Assembly: GCF_002077945.1 (NCBI RefSeq)
Contig: NZ_LVYD01000076.1
Span: 1-62,551 of the forward strand
Length of the DNA stretch: 62,551 nt
Source of the DNA: Niastella vici
GTDB taxonomy: Bacteria > Bacteroidota > Bacteroidia > Chitinophagales > Chitinophagaceae
Direction of reading: 5' to 3'
Below, one piece after another: positions 18,600 to 26,528 of the stretch; within the stretch, counting starts at the first letter, position 1, and every line of letters begins with the position of its first letter. The notes under the pieces are model-generated. The model was not told the DNA's origin and ran no database searches. It saw only the letters and a program-made list of their open reading frames with translations. The translations under genes and the position numbers were made by a program.

Positions 18600-20390
18600 T
18601 TAATGCAACTGTTCCTTAGCCCATTCATTCATATAGTTTGCCAACACGGTTAACGGCATATCGCCCTGCACCAACAGGGCATGGTGGAACTTTCTGAGAT
18701 CAAATTTATCTTTCAGGATCGCTTCACAATTTGTCCGGATCTTTTTTATCTCCAACTCGCCGGTCTTATAGGAGAGCGCCTGACCGGGTATGGCCATATA
18801 TCTTTCCACCGACAGGGTAGCATCGGCTTCGCTTATTGATTCATGTTCCAGCATAAAGGCAATTGCCTGGGCGGGTGTCATTTTACCGGTATGAATACCC
18901 ACGTCGGTGACCAACCGTAAAGCGCGATGCATTTCGTTATTTAAGGCGCCCATTTGCTGATATGGATCTGTATAGCAGCCGAGTTGGCTGCCCAGCGATT
19001 CTACATATAAGGCCCATCCTTCAAAAAATGCAGAGAATGCAATGTGATTTCTGAAAGCAGGCAATTCCTTATTTTCCTGTTGAAGCGCTATTTGATAATG
19101 ATGACCCGGAATGGCTTCATGTAAATAGGTGGCCTCCATCCCTAAAAAAGTAACATTTATTTTTGTGGCGTCCGGAACAGGTACATACAGGATGCCTGCA
19201 CTGCTGCCATCGGCTGGGGCTGCCAGGTAGGAAGGCCCGTTCTGCCCCGCCTCCCTGAATGCCTCTACCCTTTTGATGACCATTGGGGTGTTGGGTTTCA
19301 GATCAAATAATGAATCGAGGTGTTTATCTATTTTCGCTGCTATGGCCCGGTAAGCGTTTAGGACTTCTTCCGGTGTTTTGAAAGGCATAAATTGTTTGTT
19401 CGACCGTAAAAACAAAAAGAATTCGGGTAAGCTGCCTGTAAAGCCGGTTTGCGTCTTCACTTTTTCCATCTCCTCCTTTATTCGCGCCACTTCGTGCAGA
19501 CCGGTTTCATAAATTTCTTCCGGCGACTGGTTGGTGGTGGTATAGGAACGAACATAGAACCGGTACATAGCGGCGCCTTCGGGCAATGCACCCATGCCTG
19601 CAACGGCTGCAGCCCGCGGCAGGTACTCATTTTTCAGGAAGGCAGCCAGGCGGCGATAACAGGGCAATAATTTTTGGGTAACAGCCTGCAGCATTTGTGC
19701 CGCGATCTTTTTCTTTTCAACTGCGGTAAAAGAACCGGGCAATGTACGCACCGGATTAAACAGCTCATTCGACAGACTGTCGGCATTGGCCACCGATTCC
19801 ATTTGATCGATCATTTTTGTCACCAGCACTTTTGGCAGAACAATGCCGGTTTGCATGCCGGTGCGCATGTTGGCGATAGCGGTATCAGTATAGTCGCTGA
19901 AATCATTGATCCGGTTGATCCAGTTGGCATAATCCTGTTTTGTTTTGAAAGGTTGCGCCCCATTACCCGACCCCAATTGCGCCATTATCAGCGGCACCGA
20001 GGTAAACTGGTTGATGGGCAGGTATTCGAAATGAAATTTGCGCCGTTCCAGGTCGAGGGTCAGTATTTCGGTTAAAACATCATAGGAAATTTTATCGGTG
20101 GTATTTAAAAGGTTCCGGTTGAACCGCGCCAGTTGTTGTAAATACTTTTTATTGAACCGCTCTTTCGCATTGAGCCAGGCAATTGAAATATCGTTGGCTA
20201 ACCGGTCATCGTACCGGTGATCGCCCGACAACGTTGCATCTAATGGATACAGTTGCTGGTTTTCGTGGTAATACGCTGCGAACAGCTTATTAAGCGCCGC
20301 ATTTTTTTGCTGCGCGGGGGCCCGGTAAGCAAAAAATAAAACAGAGAACAAACTAAAGCCTGTAAAAAAGGAACAACGCCTTCCTGTCAT
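18600..20390 (-). CDS. DUF885-family secreted zinc-peptidase-like protein
   Basis: Starts at the ATG complementary to 20388-20390, which puts a clear signal peptide first (CSFFTGFSLFSVLFFAYRAPAQ); the frame runs 13 codons further upstream without support. The 596-residue protein carries HEAIPGHHYQ (about residues 424-433), the hallmark zinc-binding sequence of DUF885, and downstream FEGWALYVESLG and ERYMAIPGQALSYKTGE blocks typical of the family. DUF885 proteins resemble gluzincin peptidases; the substrate is unknown. Probably periplasmic. Single gene; upstream neighbour (AraC gene, same strand) is 88 bp away. Confidence 0.9.
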   Translation of the reverse strand: MTGRRCSFFTGFSLFSVLFFAYRAPAQQKNAALNKLFAAYYHENQQLYPLDATLSGDHRYDDRLANDISIAWLNAKERFNKKYLQQLARFNRNLLNTTDKISYDVLTEILTLDLERRKFHFEYLPINQFTSVPLIMAQLGSGNGAQPFKTKQDYANWINRINDFSDYTDTAIANMRTGMQTGIVLPKVLVTKMIDQMESVANADSLSNELFNPVRTLPGSFTAVEKKKIAAQMLQAVTQKLLPCYRRLAAFLKNEYLPRAAAVAGMGALPEGAAMYRFYVRSYTTTNQSPEEIYETGLHEVARIKEEMEKVKTQTGFTGSLPEFFLFLRSNKQFMPFKTPEEVLNAYRAIAAKIDKHLDSLFDLKPNTPMVIKRVEAFREAGQNGPSYLAAPADGSSAGILYVPVPDATKINVTFLGMEATYLHEAIPGHHYQIALQQENKELPAFRNHIAFSAFFEGWALYVESLGSQLGCYTDPYQQMGALNNEMHRALRLVTDVGIHTGKMTPAQAIAFMLEHESISEADATLSVERYMAIPGQALSYKTGELEIKKIRTNCEAILKDKFDLRKFHHALLVQGDMPLTVLANYMNEWAKEQLH

Positions 20391-20478
20391 ATAAATTTGA
20401 TTTAATACGTTCTGCCATAGTACGCGCAAATTTCAGCAATGACGCAACGCTAAAATTGTATCCTATTAGCGTGGACGA

Positions 20479-21279
20479 TCACAGTTTGCGGTATTGTTTG
20501 GGAAGCAGGCCGGTAAACAGGTAAAATGTTTTGGTAAAATGTGCCTGGTCGCTAAAACCGCATTGATAGGCGATTGCGGTGAGCGAAAGTTGCCGTGACC
20601 GCATCAATTGTACAGCCTTTTCTACTTTGATCTTCCGGGCATAGTCGCCCAGGGAGCAATGAAAATACCGGGAAAAGTATTTCGACAGGGTTACGGGATG
20701 AATATTCACTTTAGCGGAGAGTTGGGCAAGGGATAAAGGCTGGTCCCAATGATCGTGCATAACCGTTATAATGTTGCGCGACCAGGCGGGCGAGTACGGG
20801 GCAACAACGGGATAAGCGGATACCAGTTCGGTACAAAGCTGTTCTATGGCCAGTTGGCTATGGGCATCATGAAAGTAATGTTGTTTTAGTATTTTCAGCA
20901 GGCCCGATGAATTTATTGGGGTGCTGTCGGCAAACATTCTGTCGGCGTCGGGCATCTGCAGATCATGCGCTTTAAAAAAAGCGGCATCTATTTCAATATT
21001 AAAGATCCTGGTACCCGGGCGGTATTCAACATTTTTGTGGGGGATGCCCGGATAATAATACAGGCCATCGCCGGGAAGCTGGGTTTGCGCGTTGCGTGGT
21101 CGTTGCTCTTTACTGCCACCGGTGAGGATATGAGAAAAATGGGGGTTTTGATGATAATGCCAGTTGGAAGTATAATTTTCGGGGAAGCAGGTTTCACTGG
21201 TTATTATTCCGCCAAAATTATACTGGCTCACTTTGGCGCCCACGTAACAACCTTTGTCCAATACTACAGGTTTTTCCAT
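20479..21279 (-). CDS. AraC-family transcriptional regulator
   Basis: 266 residues from the ATG at 21279 (an in-frame TTG lies 18 bp upstream). The N-terminal half is a cupin-like sensing domain (NWHYHQNPHFSHILTGG, GLYYYPGIPHKNVEY). The C-terminal 100 residues have two AraC helix-turn-helix units: LSLAQLSAKVNIHPVTLSKYF and LSLTAIAYQCGFSDQAHFTK. It is divergent from a small membrane-protein gene (103 bp between starts) that it might control; the DUF885 gene lies downstream on the same strand. Confidence 0.92.
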   Translation of the reverse strand: MEKPVVLDKGCYVGAKVSQYNFGGIITSETCFPENYTSNWHYHQNPHFSHILTGGSKEQRPRNAQTQLPGDGLYYYPGIPHKNVEYRPGTRIFNIEIDAAFFKAHDLQMPDADRMFADSTPINSSGLLKILKQHYFHDAHSQLAIEQLCTELVSAYPVVAPYSPAWSRNIITVMHDHWDQPLSLAQLSAKVNIHPVTLSKYFSRYFHCSLGDYARKIKVEKAVQLMRSRQLSLTAIAYQCGFSDQAHFTKTFYLFTGLLPKQYRKL

Positions 21280-21352
21280 AATTTTCTCCGGAGCCAATTA
21301 AATGGTTGCAGTCAAATGTACTGGATAACTTTTAATTGTTAGCTTTTAGCGG

Positions 21353-21360
21353 TAAATTTG
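21353..21360 (+). promoter_or_regulatory. Candidate -7 box (TAAATTTG)
   Basis: Exact match to the Bacteroidota TAnnTTTG -7 element, 22 bp upstream of the ATG at 21382. No convincing TTTG -33 element at standard spacing was seen, so this is only half a promoter. The in-frame TTG at 21358 falls inside the box, which supports the later ATG. Confidence 0.35.
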
Positions 21361-21381
21361 AGGAGCCACATCCCCCACCCC

Positions 21382-21942
21382 ATGACATACATAGACGATT
21401 TCATAAAAAGCGAAGAAAGTAAAATGACCTGGTTCGACAAAGTGTTAGGAAATTATCCCCGGGTACGAACAACAAAATTCATTGCAGTCGCTGCGCCATC
21501 CCTTGCATTAGGCGAAAAAAAAGTGATCAAACCTTCTGTTTTGTATAAGGCGATTGTTATTATCGTTTTACCAATCCCCTGTTTAGTGTGGATTGGTTTG
21601 CTGAGGCTGATGCTGGTAGATCAGTTTCCTTTTGGGGTTATTCTTTTCGGTTTACTTTTAGTGTCGCTGATCATTTACCTGTTACTTTACTTTACATTTT
21701 TTAAAAAGAGGTATAATTACCGGATCACGGTTGACGGGGAAGGCATCACCTTTGATAAAAACAAATTTTACTGGGCAGAGATAGCCGAAACGGGTATTAT
21801 GAACAGACAGGAAGGGAAGAGGACAAATTCCTATTTACTCATTTTTCACAAGGATACCACTGTGAATAAATATGATCTGTTCAATTTTGGCATCTCAGAC
21901 AGAAAACTGGCGGCGATCATTGAGTATTATAAAAAGGGGTAG
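21382..21942 (+). CDS. Two-helix membrane protein of unknown function
   Basis: 186 residues from ATG 21382. About 70 N-terminal soluble residues are followed by two hydrophobic segments (VLYKAIVIIVLPIPCLVWIGL and FGVILFGLLLVSLIIYLLLYF), then a C-terminal soluble region with YRITVDGEGITFDKNKFYWAEI, which resembles the PH-like pattern of small membrane proteins that sense or bind at the inner face. No named family recognised. The next gene starts 22 bp downstream on the same strand, so they are probably co-transcribed. Confidence 0.65.
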   Translation: MTYIDDFIKSEESKMTWFDKVLGNYPRVRTTKFIAVAAPSLALGEKKVIKPSVLYKAIVIIVLPIPCLVWIGLLRLMLVDQFPFGVILFGLLLVSLIIYLLLYFTFFKKRYNYRITVDGEGITFDKNKFYWAEIAETGIMNRQEGKRTNSYLLIFHKDTTVNKYDLFNFGISDRKLAAIIEYYKKG

Positions 21943-21964
21943 TATAAGATACAATCAGTTTAAA

Positions 21965-23032
21965 ATGGGATTTGAATCATATTTATTACAAGTTAACTTT
22001 AAAAACCCTGTTCCCCAGACAGAGATAAAAGACATTATTGAAAGCGCAGGAGCCAGTTTTCTGGCTGGTAAATCCAATACCGAATCAATCGACACACATC
22101 GAGAGTTCTATTTTGAAATAAGATCGGCCCTTGGTTTAACTGAAATTTGCGTTCTATTAACGCCAGGCGAAAGAAATGTAAAATATTTCACACTACGATT
22201 CTCCATTTTAAGTCCATCAAGCGTAATAGACCAGAGTTTTGCATTCCTGAATAAATTAAATAGTTTGAGAATCATCAAAGTCCTTGATACCGACAACAAA
22301 TTAAAAAAATTGGATTTAAGCGCAGATAAATTCAAATTAAATAAAGTCAGGATACGCAAGCGTCAAATAATAATTAACAATAAGACCGGGCTGGTTATTG
22401 AAGGTGGCGGAGTTTCAACTGAATACATTTACAACAATAACCTAATGGAGAAACTTTGGAGAATACCAACGAAAAAAATAAGCCCGGTCCGTTGGCTTCA
22501 AATTTTGTTATTCATACTCACCCTTATATTTGGAAGTTTGGTTATTTACGGTGAAACCAGGACAATCACCCAGAAAACGATCTTCTTCGATTTTATCGAC
22601 TATGTACCACTGACCATTCTCTGCCTGATAGCTGCCACGCAGCTGATCCGGCTAATTTTATTTTACAGGACTAATGCTGGCAGGATGATATTGCTATCTC
22701 TGGCCATTGCTGCTATATGCCTGGGATATATCGTATGGCATTTAAAACATGTTGAAAAGCTTGACAACTCTCCTACATTATTCACAGCCAGCAATTCTCA
22801 AATTGGCAGCGATGGTGGATCTCGTTTATATTTTAAGGAAAACGGTTATTTGAAGGCAGAAAGGAGCGACCATTGGTGCTTTACTACTTATAGAGGCTCG
22901 TATACCATTGTAAAAGACACTTTTGATTTAGATATCAGGCTGGACTTTAAGCTCGGAAAGCGCGCAATCCTTGACAATGGGGTATTAAAATTCATTGATG
23001 ACACCCTTATTTTTGAGATCACAAGGCCGTAG
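21965..23032 (+). CDS. Hypothetical membrane protein
   Basis: 355 residues from ATG 21965; the open frame extends back to 21872, but that part overlaps the preceding gene out of frame. The first 170 residues are soluble; three hydrophobic segments follow (WLQILLFILTLIFGSLVIYG, YVPLTILCLIAATQLIRLILF, MILLSLAIAAICLGYIVW), then about 95 residues likely outside the cytoplasm (FKENGYLKAERSDHW, YTIVKDTFDLDIRL). AT-rich codon use. No family recognised; function unknown. Confidence 0.65.
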   Translation: MGFESYLLQVNFKNPVPQTEIKDIIESAGASFLAGKSNTESIDTHREFYFEIRSALGLTEICVLLTPGERNVKYFTLRFSILSPSSVIDQSFAFLNKLNSLRIIKVLDTDNKLKKLDLSADKFKLNKVRIRKRQIIINNKTGLVIEGGGVSTEYIYNNNLMEKLWRIPTKKISPVRWLQILLFILTLIFGSLVIYGETRTITQKTIFFDFIDYVPLTILCLIAATQLIRLILFYRTNAGRMILLSLAIAAICLGYIVWHLKHVEKLDNSPTLFTASNSQIGSDGGSRLYFKENGYLKAERSDHWCFTTYRGSYTIVKDTFDLDIRLDFKLGKRAILDNGVLKFIDDTLIFEITRP

Positions 23033-23055
23033 GTTAATTACAAGACAATCTATTA

Positions 23056-23331
23056 ATGACAACTGCACAATCAATAAAAGATTTAACCCGCATACCCGGC
23101 GTTGGAAAATCGTTAGCAACCGATCTGTACAACATTGGCATCAGGCGCGTTGAAGATTTGAAAGGAAAAGACCCGGAACAATTGTATGACCAGTCGAACC
23201 AGTTTGCCGGCTGTGTGCAGGACAGGTGTGTGTTGTATGTTTTCCGCTGTGCGGTTTATTTTGCAGAAACACCTGCGAAAGATCAGGACAGCGAGCAACT
23301 GAAATGGTGGAACTGGAAGGATAAGAAATAA
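23056..23331 (+). CDS. Helix-hairpin-helix protein, Cdd1/pathogenicity-locus type
   Basis: 91 residues. IKDLTRIPGVGKSLATDLYNIGI is a helix-hairpin-helix, followed by VEDLKGKDPEQLYDQ and the CVQDRCVLYVFRCAVYFAE block that marks the small Cdd1 family (also annotated 'mitomycin resistance protein' or 'pathogenicity locus'). The Cys pair (CVQDRC) is conserved in the family. Role unknown; HhH suggests nucleic-acid binding. Starts 24 bp after the preceding gene. Confidence 0.85.
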   Translation: MTTAQSIKDLTRIPGVGKSLATDLYNIGIRRVEDLKGKDPEQLYDQSNQFAGCVQDRCVLYVFRCAVYFAETPAKDQDSEQLKWWNWKDKK

Positions 23332-23390
23332 AATTTGCTACAGGAGCATTCGCCATTCAAATTGTTTGATTGCCAGCCGGCATTTTCAAT

Positions 23391-23621
23391 TCATTTCAAC
23401 AATGACCTGCTCACTTTGTGCAGGCTTGCGAATACTTTTCCCTGCTGTTTTTGATCATTAGCAGGGAATTGGTTCCATAAATGGGTGCTCAGCCATACTT
23501 CGTTTGTATCAATGTCCCAGATACCGGCATGTTCGGCGCTATTCAGTTCCGGTTTGTGGTGAACTGTAACTGTTATGGTTTCTGTATGCCCTTTTGGTAT
23601 GAAGATGATCGTGCGCCGCAT
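23391..23621 (-). CDS. Small hypothetical protein
   Basis: 76-codon minus-strand frame with a plausible start (MRRTIIFIPKGHTETITVTV) and mixed charged composition (HAGIWDIDTNEVWLSTHLWNQ). No signal peptide or known motif. It is convergent with the Cdd1-like gene. Coding status is uncertain, but composition is more protein-like than most shadows here and nothing else explains the stretch. Confidence 0.4.
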   Translation of the reverse strand: MRRTIIFIPKGHTETITVTVHHKPELNSAEHAGIWDIDTNEVWLSTHLWNQFPANDQKQQGKVFASLHKVSRSLLK

Positions 23622-23695
23622 GTGGCGAAATTACATTGTTTCCCCTGCATTTGGGAATGACCCCGCTTAATTGCCAATAATCAATTGATATTTAG

Positions 23696-23815
23696 GAAAT
23701 TATTCATCCCATATCCCTAAACGATAAATGGGGTGTTTTCACGGTAGGCCACGACTCCAAAGAAGATTATTTTGAAAAACGGTATCTTAATACCGCTAAA
23801 CCTGAACTTATATGA
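23696..23815 (+). pseudogene. Coding-like remnant ending at the hydrolase start (ATGA overlap)
   Basis: An open stretch without a start codon encodes NDKWGVFTVGHDSKEDYF and EKRYLNTAKPELI, then TGA at 23813-23815 overlapping the next gene's ATG (23812-23814) in an ATGA arrangement. The composition looks like a real C-terminus. It may be the tail of a lost gene formerly translationally coupled to the hydrolase. No family recognised. Confidence 0.3.
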
Positions 23816-24645
23816 AAAAGATATTGCGCTCCCTGTTATTGCTGCTATTCCTGAGCTCTACATTATCCAAAGTATTCTCTCAGGATTCACTCGCCACCAA
23901 ACCCGATACCATTAGTTTTACCAGTGGCAATCTTGTTTTAAAAGGATTATTATGGAAGCCGGAAGGCAGGGGTCCTTTTCCGGCTGTTTTGTTCAATCAC
24001 GGCAGTGAAGCGAATAGTATGTGGTATCTTCCTGGAGTTGCCAAATATTTTGTAGGTCATGGATATGCTTTTTTTACTCCTTTCAGAAGAGGTCAAACTT
24101 TATCCAAAGGACAGGGAAGATATATGGGCGACATTCTCGACAGCATTCGAAATAATGAAGGGCCTAATGCTGCTTACCCCGTGATCATTCGACTGCATGA
24201 AACAGAACAATTTCAGGATCAGTTGAGTGGCTTACAGGCATTAAAAAAGCAAAAAGGGATCGACACGTCAAGAATAGCCGTGGCAGGGATCTCCTTTGGT
24301 GGCATACAAACCATGATCATGGCTACTAAAAATACAGGTATCAAAGCCGCAGTGAATTTTGCAGGCGCTGCCATGATGTGGGATGGTTCTGAAGATGGCC
24401 GGGAATGGATGAAAAAATTAGCAGCACAGGCCACCGTTCCGGTTTATTTTATCCAGGCAGAAAATGATTTCAGCATACAACCGAGTATTCAGGAGGCAGC
24501 CGAAATGGAAAAAGCAGGAAAAACGTATAAGATAAAAATATACCCACCCCGTGGCACACAGGCAAAAGATGGACATATGTTTGTAAGGGATGGGGACATT
24601 TGGGGCCCCGAAGTATTTGCCTTCCTGGATAAATATTTGAAATGA
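23812..24645 (+). CDS. Secreted alpha/beta hydrolase (dienelactone-hydrolase type)
   Basis: 277 residues with a signal peptide (LLLLLFLSSTLSKVFSQ). Alpha/beta hydrolase markers: FNHGSEANSMW (oxyanion region), nucleophile elbow GISFGG (about 162-167), acid AENDFS (about 221-226) and histidine in KDGHMF (about 257). The family includes dienelactone hydrolases and peptidase-like esterases; the substrate cannot be inferred. A short coding-like remnant abuts its start. Confidence 0.88.
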   Translation: MKKILRSLLLLLFLSSTLSKVFSQDSLATKPDTISFTSGNLVLKGLLWKPEGRGPFPAVLFNHGSEANSMWYLPGVAKYFVGHGYAFFTPFRRGQTLSKGQGRYMGDILDSIRNNEGPNAAYPVIIRLHETEQFQDQLSGLQALKKQKGIDTSRIAVAGISFGGIQTMIMATKNTGIKAAVNFAGAAMMWDGSEDGREWMKKLAAQATVPVYFIQAENDFSIQPSIQEAAEMEKAGKTYKIKIYPPRGTQAKDGHMFVRDGDIWGPEVFAFLDKYLK

Positions 24646-24665
24646 TAAAAGCATTTCCCTGCCAG

Positions 24666-24818
24666 TCAATACCCGCAGGAACATGCGCTCTTTTTCATGG
24701 TTACTTTGCTCACAATCGTAACCGTCTTCCCATTATACAACTTCAGCAGCAGGTGGTAGATAAGGGAGTATACACTTGAGTTTTCCTGATCCAACAAAAA
24801 ACTCTTCTCCACCGCATT
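24666..24818 (-). pseudogene. Possible C-terminal gene remnant
   Basis: Minus-strand open stretch of 50 codons ending in TGA at 24666, encoding EKSFLLDQENSSVYSLIYH, LLLKLYNGKTVTIVSK and MKKSACSCGY. It reads like a protein C-terminus with a Cys pair but has no start, being preceded by a stop at 24819. The rest of the 330-bp gap 24646-24975 holds only the 33-bp iterated sites. Low confidence. Confidence 0.25.
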
Positions 24819-24888
24819 TTACAGCCCAGGAAAAGGGGCTGCGAATATAAAAACTTACCAAGCTGATTATCAATACATTCCACAAAAC

Positions 24889-24969
24889 TACCCCTAAAAT
24901 GGGCCTATTTTCTTCAAATTTTACCCTCAAAATGGGCCTAAAAAAGCATAATTTTACCCCCAAAATGAG
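24889..24969 (+). repeat. Three 33-bp-spaced direct repeats upstream of the AAA_14 gene
   Basis: The motif TACCCYYAAAATGGGCCT occurs at 24889 and 24922, and a variant TACCCCCAAAATGAG at 24955: exactly 33 bp apart each time. The last copy ends 6 bp before the TTG start at 24976. Position and regularity suggest operator iterons for autoregulation. In one frame the units would be 11 codons but carry stops, so they are not coding. Confidence 0.75.
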
Positions 24970-24975
24970 AAAATT

Positions 24976-26319
24976 TTGTACAGAAACATTATAGAAGAGC
25001 TAAATGACTGGAAAATAAATTCGCACCGGAAACCGCTCATATTACGAGGGGCAAGACAGGTTGGGAAGACTACTATCGTTAATATGTTCGCTCAATCATA
25101 TCAGCAATATATAAATCTGAATCTCGAATTGAAGGAAGATGCAGCGCCCTTCAGAAATTATAAAAACATCAGCCAACTTGTAGAACAACTGTTTTTTTTG
25201 CGAGATAAAGACATTGAAAAACTTAGTGACACATTATTGTTCATTGATGAAATTCAAGAGGTGCCTGAAGCTATTAATATTCTGCGTTATTTTTTTGAAC
25301 AGGTGCCTAATCTCCATGTTATAGCTGCAGGGTCTTTGTTTGAAACGGCAATAAAAGGAGATATAAAAATTCCTGTGGGAAGAGTTGAATACAAAGTTGT
25401 ACGGCCAATTTCGTTCGATGAGTTTCTTCAGGCCAATGGAGAAAAACTTGCATTAGAACAATACAGGAAAATACCAATGGATGAATATGCCCACGATAAA
25501 TTACTTACCTTATTCCATACATATACCCTGATAGGAGGTATGCCTGCAGTAGTGGACCATTATTTAACTCATAGAAATCTTACCGCATTAAGAACAATTT
25601 ACGAATCACTAATTGTTTCGTACATAAATGATGTGGAAAAATATGGCCGAACGAATAATTTGGTACAAGTTATCAGGCATGTAATACAATCTTCTTATTT
25701 TGAAGCTGGGAATCGAATAAAATTCAACCATTTTGGAAATTCTAATTATGGATCAAAAGAAGTGGGAGAAGCGATGAGAACGCTGGAAAAAGTAATGTTA
25801 TTGCATTTGTTATATCCCACTACGAACACTTCCATCCCCATTGTTCCTGACTTTAAAAAATCACCAAGATTACAATTATTGGATACCGGAATGATGAATC
25901 ATTTCGTGGGGCTTCAAAAAGACATTATTGGAACAAGCAATCTTGACAACATATATCAGGGAAAAATAGCTGAGCATATTGTAGGTCAGGAATTACTCGC
26001 ATCCAAATCAAATGTTTTAAACAACCTTAATTTTTGGGTGCGCCAAAAAGCGGAAGCAACGGCTGAACTGGATTTTGTAATACAACACGATGGATTAATT
26101 ATTCCGATTGAAGTAAAATCAGGCTCCAGTGGTACATTAAGATCATTGCATCTTTTCATGGATGCTGCACCCCATCGTTTTGCAGTAAGACTATATAATG
26201 GAAAAGTAAAAGTTGATACAATTACAACCCCAACAGGTAAGGAATACTTATTGCTTAACCTTCCTTACTATCTGGGAGCTCAGATTGAAAAATACTTAAC
26301 ATGGGTGAAAACATTATAA
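24976..26319 (+). CDS. ATP-binding protein, AAA_14 plus DUF4143
   Basis: 447 residues. No ATG exists in frame upstream, so the TTG at 24976 is the likely start and gives the usual family opening (MYRNIIEELNDWK). Walker A is GARQVGKT (25-32), Walker B LLFIDEIQE, sensor region HVIAAGSLFE; the C-terminal DUF4143 part has LLDTGMMNHFVG, WVRQKAEATAELDFVI and VEVKSG-type (PIEVKSGSSGT) residues, like a PD-(D/E)xK nuclease-fold remnant. Widespread in Bacteroidota and archaea, function unknown; often in accessory DNA. AT-rich. Iterated 33-bp sites lie just upstream. Confidence 0.92.
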   Translation: MYRNIIEELNDWKINSHRKPLILRGARQVGKTTIVNMFAQSYQQYINLNLELKEDAAPFRNYKNISQLVEQLFFLRDKDIEKLSDTLLFIDEIQEVPEAINILRYFFEQVPNLHVIAAGSLFETAIKGDIKIPVGRVEYKVVRPISFDEFLQANGEKLALEQYRKIPMDEYAHDKLLTLFHTYTLIGGMPAVVDHYLTHRNLTALRTIYESLIVSYINDVEKYGRTNNLVQVIRHVIQSSYFEAGNRIKFNHFGNSNYGSKEVGEAMRTLEKVMLLHLLYPTTNTSIPIVPDFKKSPRLQLLDTGMMNHFVGLQKDIIGTSNLDNIYQGKIAEHIVGQELLASKSNVLNNLNFWVRQKAEATAELDFVIQHDGLIIPIEVKSGSSGTLRSLHLFMDAAPHRFAVRLYNGKVKVDTITTPTGKEYLLLNLPYYLGAQIEKYLTWVKTL

Positions 26320-26430
26320 TTGTGATACCCATCGAATTCGATGGAATTAAAATCGGGGTTATTCAACTGCCCTGTTACAGTAGGCGCTACCTAATTCACC
26401 TCCAGGTTTATGATAGGGCCGGGCACACAA

Positions 26431-26461
26431 CAAAAAACACCCCCAACCAACGTCAGGGGCG
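26431..26461 (-). terminator. Possible terminator of the second Sus locus
   Basis: On the minus strand an imperfect stem (CGCCCCT...GGGGGTG) is followed by TTTTTTG, about 70 bp after the stop of the oxidoreductase gene. The stem has mismatches, so confidence is moderate. Confidence 0.4.
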
Positions 26462-26528
26462 CTAAGGAATCTCAACACTTAATGAAGACTAAACTAACGG
26501 ACGGTTCATCATAGATCAGCTCGTTTAT

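Noticed and set aside
24976..26319. Start at ATG 24965
   Set aside because: That ATG is out of frame and meets a stop after nine codons; the TTG at 24976 is the only workable start.
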